Virus record (IMG/VR): IMGVR_UViG_3300023184_000025
Coordinates: 186,001-250,000 of that record
DNA: 64,000 nt
Origin: a virus
Direction: 5' to 3' (one strand)
Part shown: piece after piece, positions 32,699-41,815 of the stretch
How positions within the stretch are numbered: the first letter of the stretch is position 1
How the letters are laid out: each line of letters opens with the position of its first letter
Notes under the pieces: generated by a model
The model's input: only the letters and a program-made list of their open reading frames with translations
What the model was told of the DNA's origin: nothing
Databases searched by the model: none
Position numbers and translations under genes: made by a program

Positions 32699-35632
32699 AT
32701 GGCAACTATACCACCAGACGATGGTCCGGATAGCGCCGGACAAATTATTATTAATGCACAAGTCGCACAAGACGACGGCGCCAACTTTACTCAACCTAAC
32801 ACAACTGTCAGTTACCTAAACAATGAAGGGGAAATTGTTCCAGGGCCAGAAGATCTAACAGATACCAATGCTGACAGTTACAATGATGACGCAGACTTTG
32901 GCACTGATGCTAACACCAGAGAAATAAGCGACACCCAGACTATACCTCCTCCCACTGCTGAACCTTCCATGCCTGAAGAAGGGTTACAAGGAGAAAACAA
33001 CGAGGAAGCAGCCAATGGCACACTTGCTGAAGACATAGCAGGCCGTCCAGTACCGTCAAGATCATTAGGACCATTTGCTGCCGGTGACGACCAAACAAAC
33101 CCAACACGAGCAACACTAAACAATTTATTTGGCGCCAATAAAATTACACCCAAGCCCAACGAACTCAGTAAGTTTGTTTCTTATACTTATAGTATCAGCA
33201 TGTATCTTCTGGGTCCTGACGAGTTTAAAAATATGGTGCGCACCAAGCGTAAAACAGTTCCCGGTCACCAACTGCTGATACAAAGTGGAGGAGCACCTGT
33301 GTCATCAGGCCTTACTACCACATCAAGTGTCCCACTGTCTTTTGACGTTGAAGAAATGACCAGTGCATTGTTAAATCCTCAACAGGCATCGCTGGGCAGA
33401 AATCAATTTTTTCCTTTGGATTTTTATATTGAAGACGTAAAGCTTGAGGGCGTGTTAAATGGCAAAGGCACCAACTCTGCACACAATACCACCAAGATGA
33501 TGTTTAAAATTCTTGAACCCAATGGTATCAGTTTACTAGACAATTTATATGCGGCAACTCAACAGTATGTTGGAAAAAAGACCGGCGGCAAACAAAACTA
33601 TTCAGCACAGAACTTTTTAATGGTAATTCGTTTTTATGGTTATGACAGTAACGGAACACTAGTCAAAGGATCAGGTAACAAGAGTCCAGATGGATATACT
33701 GATTCTAATGCCATCATTGAAAAGTTTATTCCTTTTCAGTTTACCGGAATTAAATTTCGTATTGCCAACAAATTAACCGAGTACGAATGCGAAGCAGTTT
33801 GCCCACAAAATTTAATTGCTTCTGGCCAGGCTCGTGGAGTAATACCTTATAATGTTGAATTAACATCAACGTCTTTAAAAGAACTGTTAGTCGGCAATGC
33901 CAGCTACTCAACCATAAATCAAACAGGCGGCACCAATGGTCGTGAGCCAAACTCTGATACTGGCCCTCAATATTCTGCAGGGGCAGGCCGCGGAAGCACA
34001 GCTGGTCTACCACAAGCACAACCCGAAGAAGGTGTAATGGTTGTTGGAGAAAACGGAGTTGAAGGAACCAGCACAGTAAATGCAGGAACTAGCTCAACTC
34101 AAAATTCAGCTCCGCCAAAAGCCAGCGCCGCTCCTAACCCAACTATTGTGTCCGGGCTAGTTAATGCATTAAACAAATACGAACAAGAAAAAGTTAAAAA
34201 AGGAATTTTTGATGTTCCTGACCAATACGAAATTATAATCACTAATTCAATTCTAGAAAGTGCTAAAGTTATCCCGCCCGGTCAAACCAATAAAAAGAAT
34301 ACTCCAATGGTACAAGCAACCACTGCTGATCAACAAGCACTGGGCGAAAAACAAAGTATGAATACCACTGGAAAAACAACCAGTATTCTAGCAGGTAAAA
34401 GCATTGTGCAGTTTATAGATGAAGTGGCAAGAACTAGCAGTTACATCACTGACCAACAGACCAAGATCATTGATCCAGTTACAGACAAAGAAAAACCACA
34501 AGGTGTACCTGGTAAGATCATGGGATGGTATCGCATTGGCCTTGAAGCCACACCAATCAAGTACGACGAAAAACGCCGAGACTATGCTTATAAAATTACC
34601 TACCAACTGAGCCCTTATGCTGTGTCTGATGTTAAAAGTGATTACTTTCCAACTAGTGCATTTAAAGGAACACACAAAAAATACAGCTATTGGTTCACTG
34701 GTGAGAACAACGAAATACTAGATTTTAATCAAGACTACAACTATCTCTATTACATTGTTTCTAACACTAAACAAAAACCACCTACTAGATTAGTTGATTA
34801 TCGTGAATACGAAAAACGTGCATTTCAGCCTCGAAGCAATCAGACTGATCAAGGCATTGAAGGTCGTGTGAATGAACCAGGCGCCAACGCTGCCGATTAC
34901 CTGTATAGTCCAGCTGACCTAAGCAGAGCACGATTAACCATTGTTGGAGACCCAGCATGGATTCAACAAGGAGAATTGTGGTCAGGTGTTGCCGGCCTAA
35001 GATTTAACTACGGACCTTTCCTGGCTGATGGAACTATCAATACAGAGAGTCAAGAAGCATTGTTTGAAGTTTCGTTTAACAAGCCAGTTGACTATAATTT
35101 AAACACAGGTATTATGGATCCAGGTTCACAGAACTACAATGCAAATCGCAGTATTGGACGAGCTGGAGACGCAAGACACAGTTATGTTTACAAAGCAGTT
35201 AAAATTGTCAGTAACTTTAACCGCGGCCGGTTTACACAAGATTTAGAAGGTGTGTTGGTTACGTTTCCTGTGCCTGACGGTCTGGCACAACAGATTGCTG
35301 AACAAAATGCTGAAGCAAACCAGCAGGCAAGATCTACATCAGCAGGAACATCTCGCACAAGAAGTATGTCTGGAGCAAACTCTGAAGAAGTTGACAACTC
35401 AGCAGAAGAGTATGATGACACTTACAATGAGTCAATAAGTGATGACACCGCCGGGGATGAATTGGACACTGGCAGTGAATATTACGATGACCAAGAACCT
35501 GATTATGCCGAAGCAGATCAGCCTCCAGATTCAGGTGGCGAAGATGTAGGTGTACCTCAAGATTTTCAAGCTGAGGAAGAAGACGGAAATGTCACAGAAA
35601 CGCCGTCACAAATTATGGATAGAGAGTACTAA
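32699..35632 (+). CDS. Large baseplate structural protein (VrlC-like)
   Basis: The 977-residue protein has an acidic, low-complexity N-terminus (about 130 residues), then FVSYTYSISMYLLGPDEFKN, LLIQSGGAPVSSG, FPLDFYIEDVKLEGVL, NGISLLDNLYAATQ and FIPFQFTGIKFRIANK; and a C-terminus again acidic and rich in Asp/Glu/Tyr. This middle pattern is found in baseplate or hub proteins of marine T4-like phages often annotated VrlC. Its place between gp53 and gp5 fits a hub or wedge role. A match to T4 gp27 is possible but was not shown. Confidence 0.6.
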   Translation: MATIPPDDGPDSAGQIIINAQVAQDDGANFTQPNTTVSYLNNEGEIVPGPEDLTDTNADSYNDDADFGTDANTREISDTQTIPPPTAEPSMPEEGLQGENNEEAANGTLAEDIAGRPVPSRSLGPFAAGDDQTNPTRATLNNLFGANKITPKPNELSKFVSYTYSISMYLLGPDEFKNMVRTKRKTVPGHQLLIQSGGAPVSSGLTTTSSVPLSFDVEEMTSALLNPQQASLGRNQFFPLDFYIEDVKLEGVLNGKGTNSAHNTTKMMFKILEPNGISLLDNLYAATQQYVGKKTGGKQNYSAQNFLMVIRFYGYDSNGTLVKGSGNKSPDGYTDSNAIIEKFIPFQFTGIKFRIANKLTEYECEAVCPQNLIASGQARGVIPYNVELTSTSLKELLVGNASYSTINQTGGTNGREPNSDTGPQYSAGAGRGSTAGLPQAQPEEGVMVVGENGVEGTSTVNAGTSSTQNSAPPKASAAPNPTIVSGLVNALNKYEQEKVKKGIFDVPDQYEIIITNSILESAKVIPPGQTNKKNTPMVQATTADQQALGEKQSMNTTGKTTSILAGKSIVQFIDEVARTSSYITDQQTKIIDPVTDKEKPQGVPGKIMGWYRIGLEATPIKYDEKRRDYAYKITYQLSPYAVSDVKSDYFPTSAFKGTHKKYSYWFTGENNEILDFNQDYNYLYYIVSNTKQKPPTRLVDYREYEKRAFQPRSNQTDQGIEGRVNEPGANAADYLYSPADLSRARLTIVGDPAWIQQGELWSGVAGLRFNYGPFLADGTINTESQEALFEVSFNKPVDYNLNTGIMDPGSQNYNANRSIGRAGDARHSYVYKAVKIVSNFNRGRFTQDLEGVLVTFPVPDGLAQQIAEQNAEANQQARSTSAGTSRTRSMSGANSEEVDNSAEEYDDTYNESISDDTAGDELDTGSEYYDDQEPDYAEADQPPDSGGEDVGVPQDFQAEEEDGNVTETPSQIMDREY

Positions 35633-37872
35633 TGGCTGATAATATTCAACGTACCAAAGGCCGCGGAGAAGGCTATAAGTTTGATCGCGGCGGTACCCCT
35701 GCTGAGTTTGGGCCGTACATTGGCAGGATCATGAACAACGTGGACCCTACCAGGTCTGGACGACTGCAAGTTTATATTGAACAGTTTGGCGGAAGTAACC
35801 CTAAAGATAAAAGTCTTTGGCGTACGGTAAGTTATGTCCCACCATTTTACGGAGTTACTCCTCACACAGGAACCAATGTTGGAACTGGAACATTTACTGG
35901 TAATCAACAGAGTTATGGCATGTGGTTTACTCCTCCAGACGTTGGTACCAGAGTCATTTGTATATTTGTTGCCGGCGATCCAAACCAAGGATATTATATT
36001 GGTTGTGTTCCTGAAGAAGGAATTACCCACATGCTGCCAGCAATTGGTTCTAGTAAAAAATTTCAATTGTCGGACAGTCAGAAAGCATTGCTTGGATCAG
36101 CTACACAGTTACCAGTGACAGAAATCAACAATACCAATTTAAAAATTTCTGAAAATCCACGATTCTTTGATCAAGCCAAGCCAGTACACTCAGTTGTTGC
36201 CGCAGAAATGCTACAACAAGGATTAATTAATGATACAGTACGTGGACCAATTAATAGCAATAGCCAGAGAGAAAGCCCGTCAAGCGCCTACGGTATAACA
36301 ACTCCGGGTCGACCGATTTATCAAGGTGGACTTGCTGAGTCTGATATTAAACAAAAATTACAAAGTGGTGCAGTAAAACCACAAGACTTAAAAATAATTG
36401 CTCGTCGTGGTGGTCATAGCATTGTCATGGATGACGGAGACCTTGAAGGTAAAGATAACTTAGTTCGTATTCGTACCAGCAAAGGTCACCAAATCACAAT
36501 GAGTGACGACGGCAACTGTTTTTATATTGTGCATGCCAACGGCCAAACCTGGATTGAGCTAGGGGTTGAAGGCACAGTTGATGTGTACGCTACAAATTCT
36601 GTAAATGTGCGAACACAAGGAACAATTAACCTTCATGCAGACAAAGATGTTAACATCTATGCCAAAGAAAACTTCAACGTTAAAGCCAGCGCAATTAAAA
36701 TTGAAGGGGACAAGTCTTTTGACTTGTTGTCAACTAGTGCTATCAAGATGTACAGCAAAGCCGATATTGGAATCACAGCTGACGGCTCGTTGGTACTTAA
36801 AAATGGCAGTTCAGGTGGATGGGATGCTGGTGATAGTTTGGTATTGGTAGCAGGCACAATTGATTTAAATGGTGGTACTGCACCTTCTCCTCCAGAAAAT
36901 CCAAAACCGTTTACAGAATACGAGCTGCCTGATACCTCGTTTGGTTCTTCAGGATGGACATCAACTCCAGGCAAGCTTAAAACAATTGTTACCAGAGCAC
37001 CTACACACGAACCTTGGCCTGCACACAATACAGGGGTATCTGCTGATGTGAGTTTTGATGGCGAAGGCGGAGATGGCGGTAATGTTGTTGAAACAGTAGC
37101 AGATGTTGCTGGTGGCGGAACAGTTGAAACACCAGCAGAAATGACTGTGACCGAAACTGATAATCAGTTGATTTCAAACCCAATCAACTCAGCTGACTTC
37201 TTAAGTCAAGCACCTGCAGAAATTAGCCTAGGTAGCCTGGATAAAAGCCAGGTTACTGGATTGTTGGCATCAGCATCAGGATCAACTGGACTTAAATTAG
37301 ACTCAGTCGATCCTACAAAAGGAATTGGCAAATACGGTCTAAGTCCTAAACAACTAGAGGATTCAGGATTTTTAAAGCCAGGAACAGTACAGCAATATCT
37401 GTCAGATCCTGCTAAACTGCAATCAGTGTTGGCTAGTCCAACAGTTTGGACCGGCAAAGGCGGAGTAGGTAACTTGAGTAAGTTGTTGTCCAGCGATAAC
37501 ATACAAAACATGGCACAGCAAGAACTCATGACAGGTGCGCTAGCCGGACTTAAATCCTCTGGACTGGCCACAGGTAAAGAAAGCCCAGCACAATTAGCAG
37601 CCTTGGTACAAAGCACAACAAAGTTTGGTATTGATGCTACCAAAGCCTGGAGCACAGGCAATGCACCGGCAGCCATTGCTTCTGAATTTAATAATCTGGC
37701 CAAGAGTGCTAGTCAAGCCGCGTCATTTGTTACTGCCAAAGCTGGTGAGCTTGGCGCAGTTGGGCAACAGGTTGTAAATGCAGTTGGTACGGTAAAACGT
37801 GCTGGTCTTGACAAAGCACTGACAAGCATACTTGGTGATCCAAAAATCCCAACACCAGGATTTGGTGGATGA
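35632..37872 (+). CDS. 5: Baseplate hub spike gp5 (VgrG-like)
   Basis: The 746-residue protein has an OB-fold near residues 25-125: GPYIGRIMNNVDPTRSGRLQ, then WRTVSYVPPFYG and MWFTPPDVGTRVICIFVAG with YYIGCVPE. A beta-helix follows around residues 270-410, with repeats like VDVYATNSVNVRTQGTI and VNIYAKENFNVKA, forming the membrane-piercing needle. The C-terminal 200 residues are helical (KYGLSPKQLEDSGFL). The lysozyme domain of T4 gp5 is not seen; cell-wall cutting may fall to the tape-measure domain. Starts with a TAATG overlap. Confidence 0.82.
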   Translation: MADNIQRTKGRGEGYKFDRGGTPAEFGPYIGRIMNNVDPTRSGRLQVYIEQFGGSNPKDKSLWRTVSYVPPFYGVTPHTGTNVGTGTFTGNQQSYGMWFTPPDVGTRVICIFVAGDPNQGYYIGCVPEEGITHMLPAIGSSKKFQLSDSQKALLGSATQLPVTEINNTNLKISENPRFFDQAKPVHSVVAAEMLQQGLINDTVRGPINSNSQRESPSSAYGITTPGRPIYQGGLAESDIKQKLQSGAVKPQDLKIIARRGGHSIVMDDGDLEGKDNLVRIRTSKGHQITMSDDGNCFYIVHANGQTWIELGVEGTVDVYATNSVNVRTQGTINLHADKDVNIYAKENFNVKASAIKIEGDKSFDLLSTSAIKMYSKADIGITADGSLVLKNGSSGGWDAGDSLVLVAGTIDLNGGTAPSPPENPKPFTEYELPDTSFGSSGWTSTPGKLKTIVTRAPTHEPWPAHNTGVSADVSFDGEGGDGGNVVETVADVAGGGTVETPAEMTVTETDNQLISNPINSADFLSQAPAEISLGSLDKSQVTGLLASASGSTGLKLDSVDPTKGIGKYGLSPKQLEDSGFLKPGTVQQYLSDPAKLQSVLASPTVWTGKGGVGNLSKLLSSDNIQNMAQQELMTGALAGLKSSGLATGKESPAQLAALVQSTTKFGIDATKAWSTGNAPAAIASEFNNLAKSASQAASFVTAKAGELGAVGQQVVNAVGTVKRAGLDKALTSILGDPKIPTPGFGG

Positions 37873-37889
37873 TTTCTAAGATCCACCAA
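37862..37889 (+). terminator. Hairpin at the end of gp5, possible weak terminator
   Basis: TTGGTGGAT/ATCCACCAA forms a 9-bp stem with a ten-base loop that covers the gp5 stop. No T-tract follows, so termination would be weak; it may protect the mRNA end. Confidence 0.35.
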
Positions 37890-37906
37890 CCCCACGAAAA
37901 ATAACC

Positions 37907-37914
37907 AATAAATA
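37907..37914 (+). promoter_or_regulatory. Late-promoter-like motif before gp25 (AATAAATA)
   Basis: AATAAATA matches seven of eight bases of the T4 late consensus and ends five bases before the gp25 ATG at 37920. A transcript from it would be leaderless. Confidence 0.4.
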
Positions 37915-37919
37915 ATAGC

Positions 37920-38294
37920 ATGCCTACATTTATTGGTTTCAGTACTATCAATCAGTATAAAAAATTTACTCTGGTCGACTTTGAGTTAATCAAACGAGAC
38001 CTTGCAAATGCTCTTAACATTCAGCAAGGCGAGTTGCCCGGACGTCCAGGTTATGGTACCACAATCTGGAGTTTTATATTTGAAAATCAAACCCCCGAAA
38101 CTGAACGCGGTATTCTTGCTGAATTACAACGTGTAGCAGGTGGTGACCCAAGAATTTATCTATCAGATGCATCAGTTTACCCACAGCTTAATGGGTTACT
38201 AATTGAAGTTGCAGTACAAGTAGTAGGGAGTTCAACAGCAGAAAGATTGGCCATATTCTTTGACCAAGAAACTCGTAGAGCAAGTTTTGTCTAA
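37920..38294 (+). CDS. 25: Baseplate wedge protein gp25
   Basis: The 124-residue protein (T4: 132) has the gp25 pattern: RDLANALNIQQGELPGRPGYGTT, then NQTPETERGILAELQRVA and a final strand set (NGLLIEVAVQVVG). It is lysozyme-like in fold only and links wedge to tail tube; it is shared with type VI secretion. The gene precedes gp6 as in related phages. Confidence 0.92.
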   Translation: MPTFIGFSTINQYKKFTLVDFELIKRDLANALNIQQGELPGRPGYGTTIWSFIFENQTPETERGILAELQRVAGGDPRIYLSDASVYPQLNGLLIEVAVQVVGSSTAERLAIFFDQETRRASFV

Positions 38295-38315
38295 AACTAC
38301 CCAGTTTATACAAAC

Positions 38316-38323
38316 CATAAATA
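38316..38323 (+). promoter_or_regulatory. T4-type late promoter candidate before gp6 (CATAAATA)
   Basis: CATAAATA matches seven of eight bases of the late consensus. It lies 18 bases before the ATG at 38342, and GTGAGAGA in between may serve as ribosome binding site. Confidence 0.5.
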
Positions 38324-38341
38324 TGAAAACAGTGAGAGAAT

Positions 38342-41300
38342 ATGGCAAAGACAGCAAGACAAACAGCAATATTTGGAGTTGAGGACTGGAAGAGATTATA
38401 CCAGACCTACCGCGAGGCCGACTTTCAAAGCTACGACTTTGAAACACTACGCAAGAGCTTTGTTGACTACCTGAGACTTTATTATCCAGAAACCTTCAAT
38501 GACTACATTGAAAGTTCAGAATTTATTGCATTACTCGACGTTATGGCCTTTATGGGACAGAGTCTTGCATTCCGTAATGATCTAAACACTCGCGAAAACT
38601 TTATGGACACCGCTGAACGTCGTGACAGCGTTGTTCGTCTTGCCAATCTTATAAGTTATACCCCAAAGCGTAACGAAGCCGCTCAGGGATTTTTAAAAGT
38701 ATTCTCTGTGTCAACCACAGAAAATGTTGTTGACTACAACGGAATTAATCTTTCAAATGTTACCATTGACTGGAACGACCCGACAAACCCAAATTGGTTT
38801 GAACAACTAACACTGATCATCAATGCCAGTCTAGTAGACAGTCAGAAATACGGACGTCCAGGCAACAAGCAAACACTACTAGGTATTGACACTTCTGAAT
38901 ATGCAATTAATCTAGTGCCTGGGTTTTTACCTGTTATTCCTTATACCACCCCAGTAGATGGCGTTAACATGCCTTTTGAAGCAGTAAGCGGAACCAGTCA
39001 AGGCAAAGACTACATCTATGAACCAGCACCTCGACCAAATGGTGTATTTAATGTTGTGTACCGCAACGACTCACTGGGATATGGCAGCGAAAACACTGGA
39101 TTCTTTTTCTTGTTCAAACAAGGTGTATTACAAAACCAAGACTTTAACCTAGCCGAAGCACTTCCTAACCGCACAGTCAATATCAATATTGAAGGTATCA
39201 ATAATCAAGACTATTGGCTATATCAACTGGACAATATTGGTTCTATTGCCACTGAGTGGAAATATGTTGAAAGTGTCTATGCTGCCGCACTTGAACAGCT
39301 TGCACCCGATCAACGCAAAATTTATTCTATTACAAGTCGAACCAATGATCAGATCACACTGACATTTGGTGACGGAGTGTTTAGCGAAGTCCCTGTTGGA
39401 TTTTATCGTACCTATGTTCGTGCCAGCAATGGATTAAAATATATTATTAATCCTGAGGAAATGCAGAGCATTTCTTTGCCTATCAGTTATATTAGCCGTA
39501 CAGGAAGACTAGAAACTATCACATTCACATGTGGTATCACTACCCCAGTGAGCAATGCCGCTCCTCGAGAAACCATTGACGAAATTAAACAACGTGCGCC
39601 TGCTCGTTACTACACACAGAACCGTATGGTCAACGGCGAAGATTATAATAACTTTCCGTTTACTCTGTATAATAGCATTATCAAAAGCAAGGCAGTGGCA
39701 CGTTCTAGTACAGGCACCAGCAGATATGTAGATTTCACTGATATCACCGGCAAGTACAGTTCCACTAACATTTTTGCATCTGATGGCGTATTATATCGTC
39801 AGAACGTATTGCCAAGCTTTGATTTTGCATGGATTAATCGCAACGACATTGTTGATACTATTGCCAACAGCATAGAACCTATACTACCTAGTCGTAGTAT
39901 GCAACAGTTTTACTATGAAAACTATCCTCGTCCAAGTTTATCTGTTTTAAATTTTGCGTGGAATCAAAGTACCACCGTGGTTAAAGAAACCACAGGATAT
40001 TTTTATGTTGGCACACCTGCTGCCCCACAGTCTATTGGTAGCTATGCCAGCAACAATGCCAAATACCTAACACAAGGGTCACTGATTAAATTTGTTGCAC
40101 CTACTGGTTATTTCTTTGACACAAACAACAAGTTAGTTGTTGGAGTTCCAGTACGTGGTGATGAAAAATTAGTTATTTGGGCAACAATCATGGCAGTGGT
40201 GTTAGACGGAACTAACCAGGGCCTGGGCAACTTTCCTGATGGAACTGGACCAGTTATTTTAAACAATTTTGTACCCACTGGCGCACTTGCAGTTGAAGTA
40301 ATTCCTAAATTCATTGACGATTTACCAAGCACAATTCGACAACAGATGTTACAACAAATTGAGTTGTTTAGAAACTTTGGGTTGGGTTATAACAACTTAA
40401 CAGCAACGTGGTACTTAATTACCAGCTCAAATCTACACCAAGATGCTCCGTTTAGCCTTTCGTATGCACAAAACACCGAAGGACTAAATCTTGATGCTTC
40501 CTGGCTAATTCAATTTATTACCAACGGTGTTTCTTATACTGTGGTTTCTCGTGGCCTGGATTATATTTTTGCCAGTGTATTACAAACACGTTTTACTTTT
40601 GATGGCAATGAAAACATCTATGACAGCCGCACTGGATTAGTAATTAATGATTTTATAAGAGTATTAAAAACAAACTCAAAACCAGACAGTAACCAACCGT
40701 TGACCAGTGATATAACCATGGACATTATTGCACAACCAGTGCAGAGCGACGGCTATGCCAACGACTACGAAGTTGTTGTTAGCTATGTTGATTCTGATGC
40801 TGACGGAGTTGCAGATAACCCAGACTTCTTTGATGAGATTGTTGCACCTGATGTTGACCCTAATTCAAAATTGGTATTTTTAAAACAAACAGTTGACTTT
40901 GATAATCTAGAAAGATATCTGCCGGTTGAGCCGGGTATTGTAAATTCCCAATATGCAACCAAAGATGATATTGAAGTGGTTAAAACTCAATTCATTAGCG
41001 GACAAGTATTTTATGCGTATACAGAAAAAGTTTTTTACGAGTTAGTCTTTACAGTAGTAAATGGAAATGTACAACGTACATTGGTCCAGTCAAATATCTA
41101 CAGAGCTAGAATTGGCAGACAAACACTTGGGTTTCAATATAGACATAATAGTCCATTGACTAACATTATTGATCCAGGAACAACAAATATTATTGACTTA
41201 TATTTGGTAGTTGAAGAGTATTATATTGCTTATCAAAATTATATTAAAGATACTACTGGTACTGTTCCTGAACCAAACCCGCCAACAATTTCAGAGCTGT

Positions 41301-41815
41301 CAACCGCCTACGCTAAACTAGATGACTATAAGATGATTTCAGACAATCTGGTTCCTAACACAGTGATCTTTAAGCCATTATTTGGTCCCAAAGCCGCCAC
41401 ACAATTACAAGCAACAATTAAAGTTGTTAAAGCACCAAAAGTAACAGCCACAGTCAGCGAAATTAAGAGTCAAGTTGTTGCAAATGTAAACAATTATTTT
41501 ACCATTGATAAATGGGATTTTGGCGATAGCTTTTACTTCTCTGAATTGGCTGCATACCTACATAAACAAATGGGTTCTATTATTAGTTCTGTGGTTCTTG
41601 TCCCACTAAACCCATTAAAGAGTTTTGGTGATTTATATGAAATTAGATCAGCGCCAAATGAAATTTTTGTGAATGGTGCTACAGTGGCTGACGTTCAAGT
41701 GATTGATGCACTAACACAAAGTAACATTCAAAGTCAAACTCCGGTATCAGGGTTATACCCTGTCAGCACCACTGGAAGATTAAACAGCACACTAAGTCAG
41801 ACGGGTGAATATTAA
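38342..41815 (+). CDS. 6: Baseplate wedge protein gp6
   Basis: The 1157-residue protein starts with KRLYQTYREADFQSYDFETL, followed by SSEFIALLDVMAFMGQSLAF, NDLNTRENFMDTAERRDSVV and NLISYTPKRNEAAQGF, the clear N-terminal pattern of gp6. Middle and C-terminal parts are beta-rich (DQITLTFGDGVFSEVPVGF). gp6 forms the inner ring of the baseplate with gp7. T4 gp6 is 660 residues; the extra length lies in the middle and end. The stop overlaps the next gene's start (TAATG). Confidence 0.92.
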   Translation: MAKTARQTAIFGVEDWKRLYQTYREADFQSYDFETLRKSFVDYLRLYYPETFNDYIESSEFIALLDVMAFMGQSLAFRNDLNTRENFMDTAERRDSVVRLANLISYTPKRNEAAQGFLKVFSVSTTENVVDYNGINLSNVTIDWNDPTNPNWFEQLTLIINASLVDSQKYGRPGNKQTLLGIDTSEYAINLVPGFLPVIPYTTPVDGVNMPFEAVSGTSQGKDYIYEPAPRPNGVFNVVYRNDSLGYGSENTGFFFLFKQGVLQNQDFNLAEALPNRTVNINIEGINNQDYWLYQLDNIGSIATEWKYVESVYAAALEQLAPDQRKIYSITSRTNDQITLTFGDGVFSEVPVGFYRTYVRASNGLKYIINPEEMQSISLPISYISRTGRLETITFTCGITTPVSNAAPRETIDEIKQRAPARYYTQNRMVNGEDYNNFPFTLYNSIIKSKAVARSSTGTSRYVDFTDITGKYSSTNIFASDGVLYRQNVLPSFDFAWINRNDIVDTIANSIEPILPSRSMQQFYYENYPRPSLSVLNFAWNQSTTVVKETTGYFYVGTPAAPQSIGSYASNNAKYLTQGSLIKFVAPTGYFFDTNNKLVVGVPVRGDEKLVIWATIMAVVLDGTNQGLGNFPDGTGPVILNNFVPTGALAVEVIPKFIDDLPSTIRQQMLQQIELFRNFGLGYNNLTATWYLITSSNLHQDAPFSLSYAQNTEGLNLDASWLIQFITNGVSYTVVSRGLDYIFASVLQTRFTFDGNENIYDSRTGLVINDFIRVLKTNSKPDSNQPLTSDITMDIIAQPVQSDGYANDYEVVVSYVDSDADGVADNPDFFDEIVAPDVDPNSKLVFLKQTVDFDNLERYLPVEPGIVNSQYATKDDIEVVKTQFISGQVFYAYTEKVFYELVFTVVNGNVQRTLVQSNIYRARIGRQTLGFQYRHNSPLTNIIDPGTTNIIDLYLVVEEYYIAYQNYIKDTTGTVPEPNPPTISELSTAYAKLDDYKMISDNLVPNTVIFKPLFGPKAATQLQATIKVVKAPKVTATVSEIKSQVVANVNNYFTIDKWDFGDSFYFSELAAYLHKQMGSIISSVVLVPLNPLKSFGDLYEIRSAPNEIFVNGATVADVQVIDALTQSNIQSQTPVSGLYPVSTTGRLNSTLSQTGEY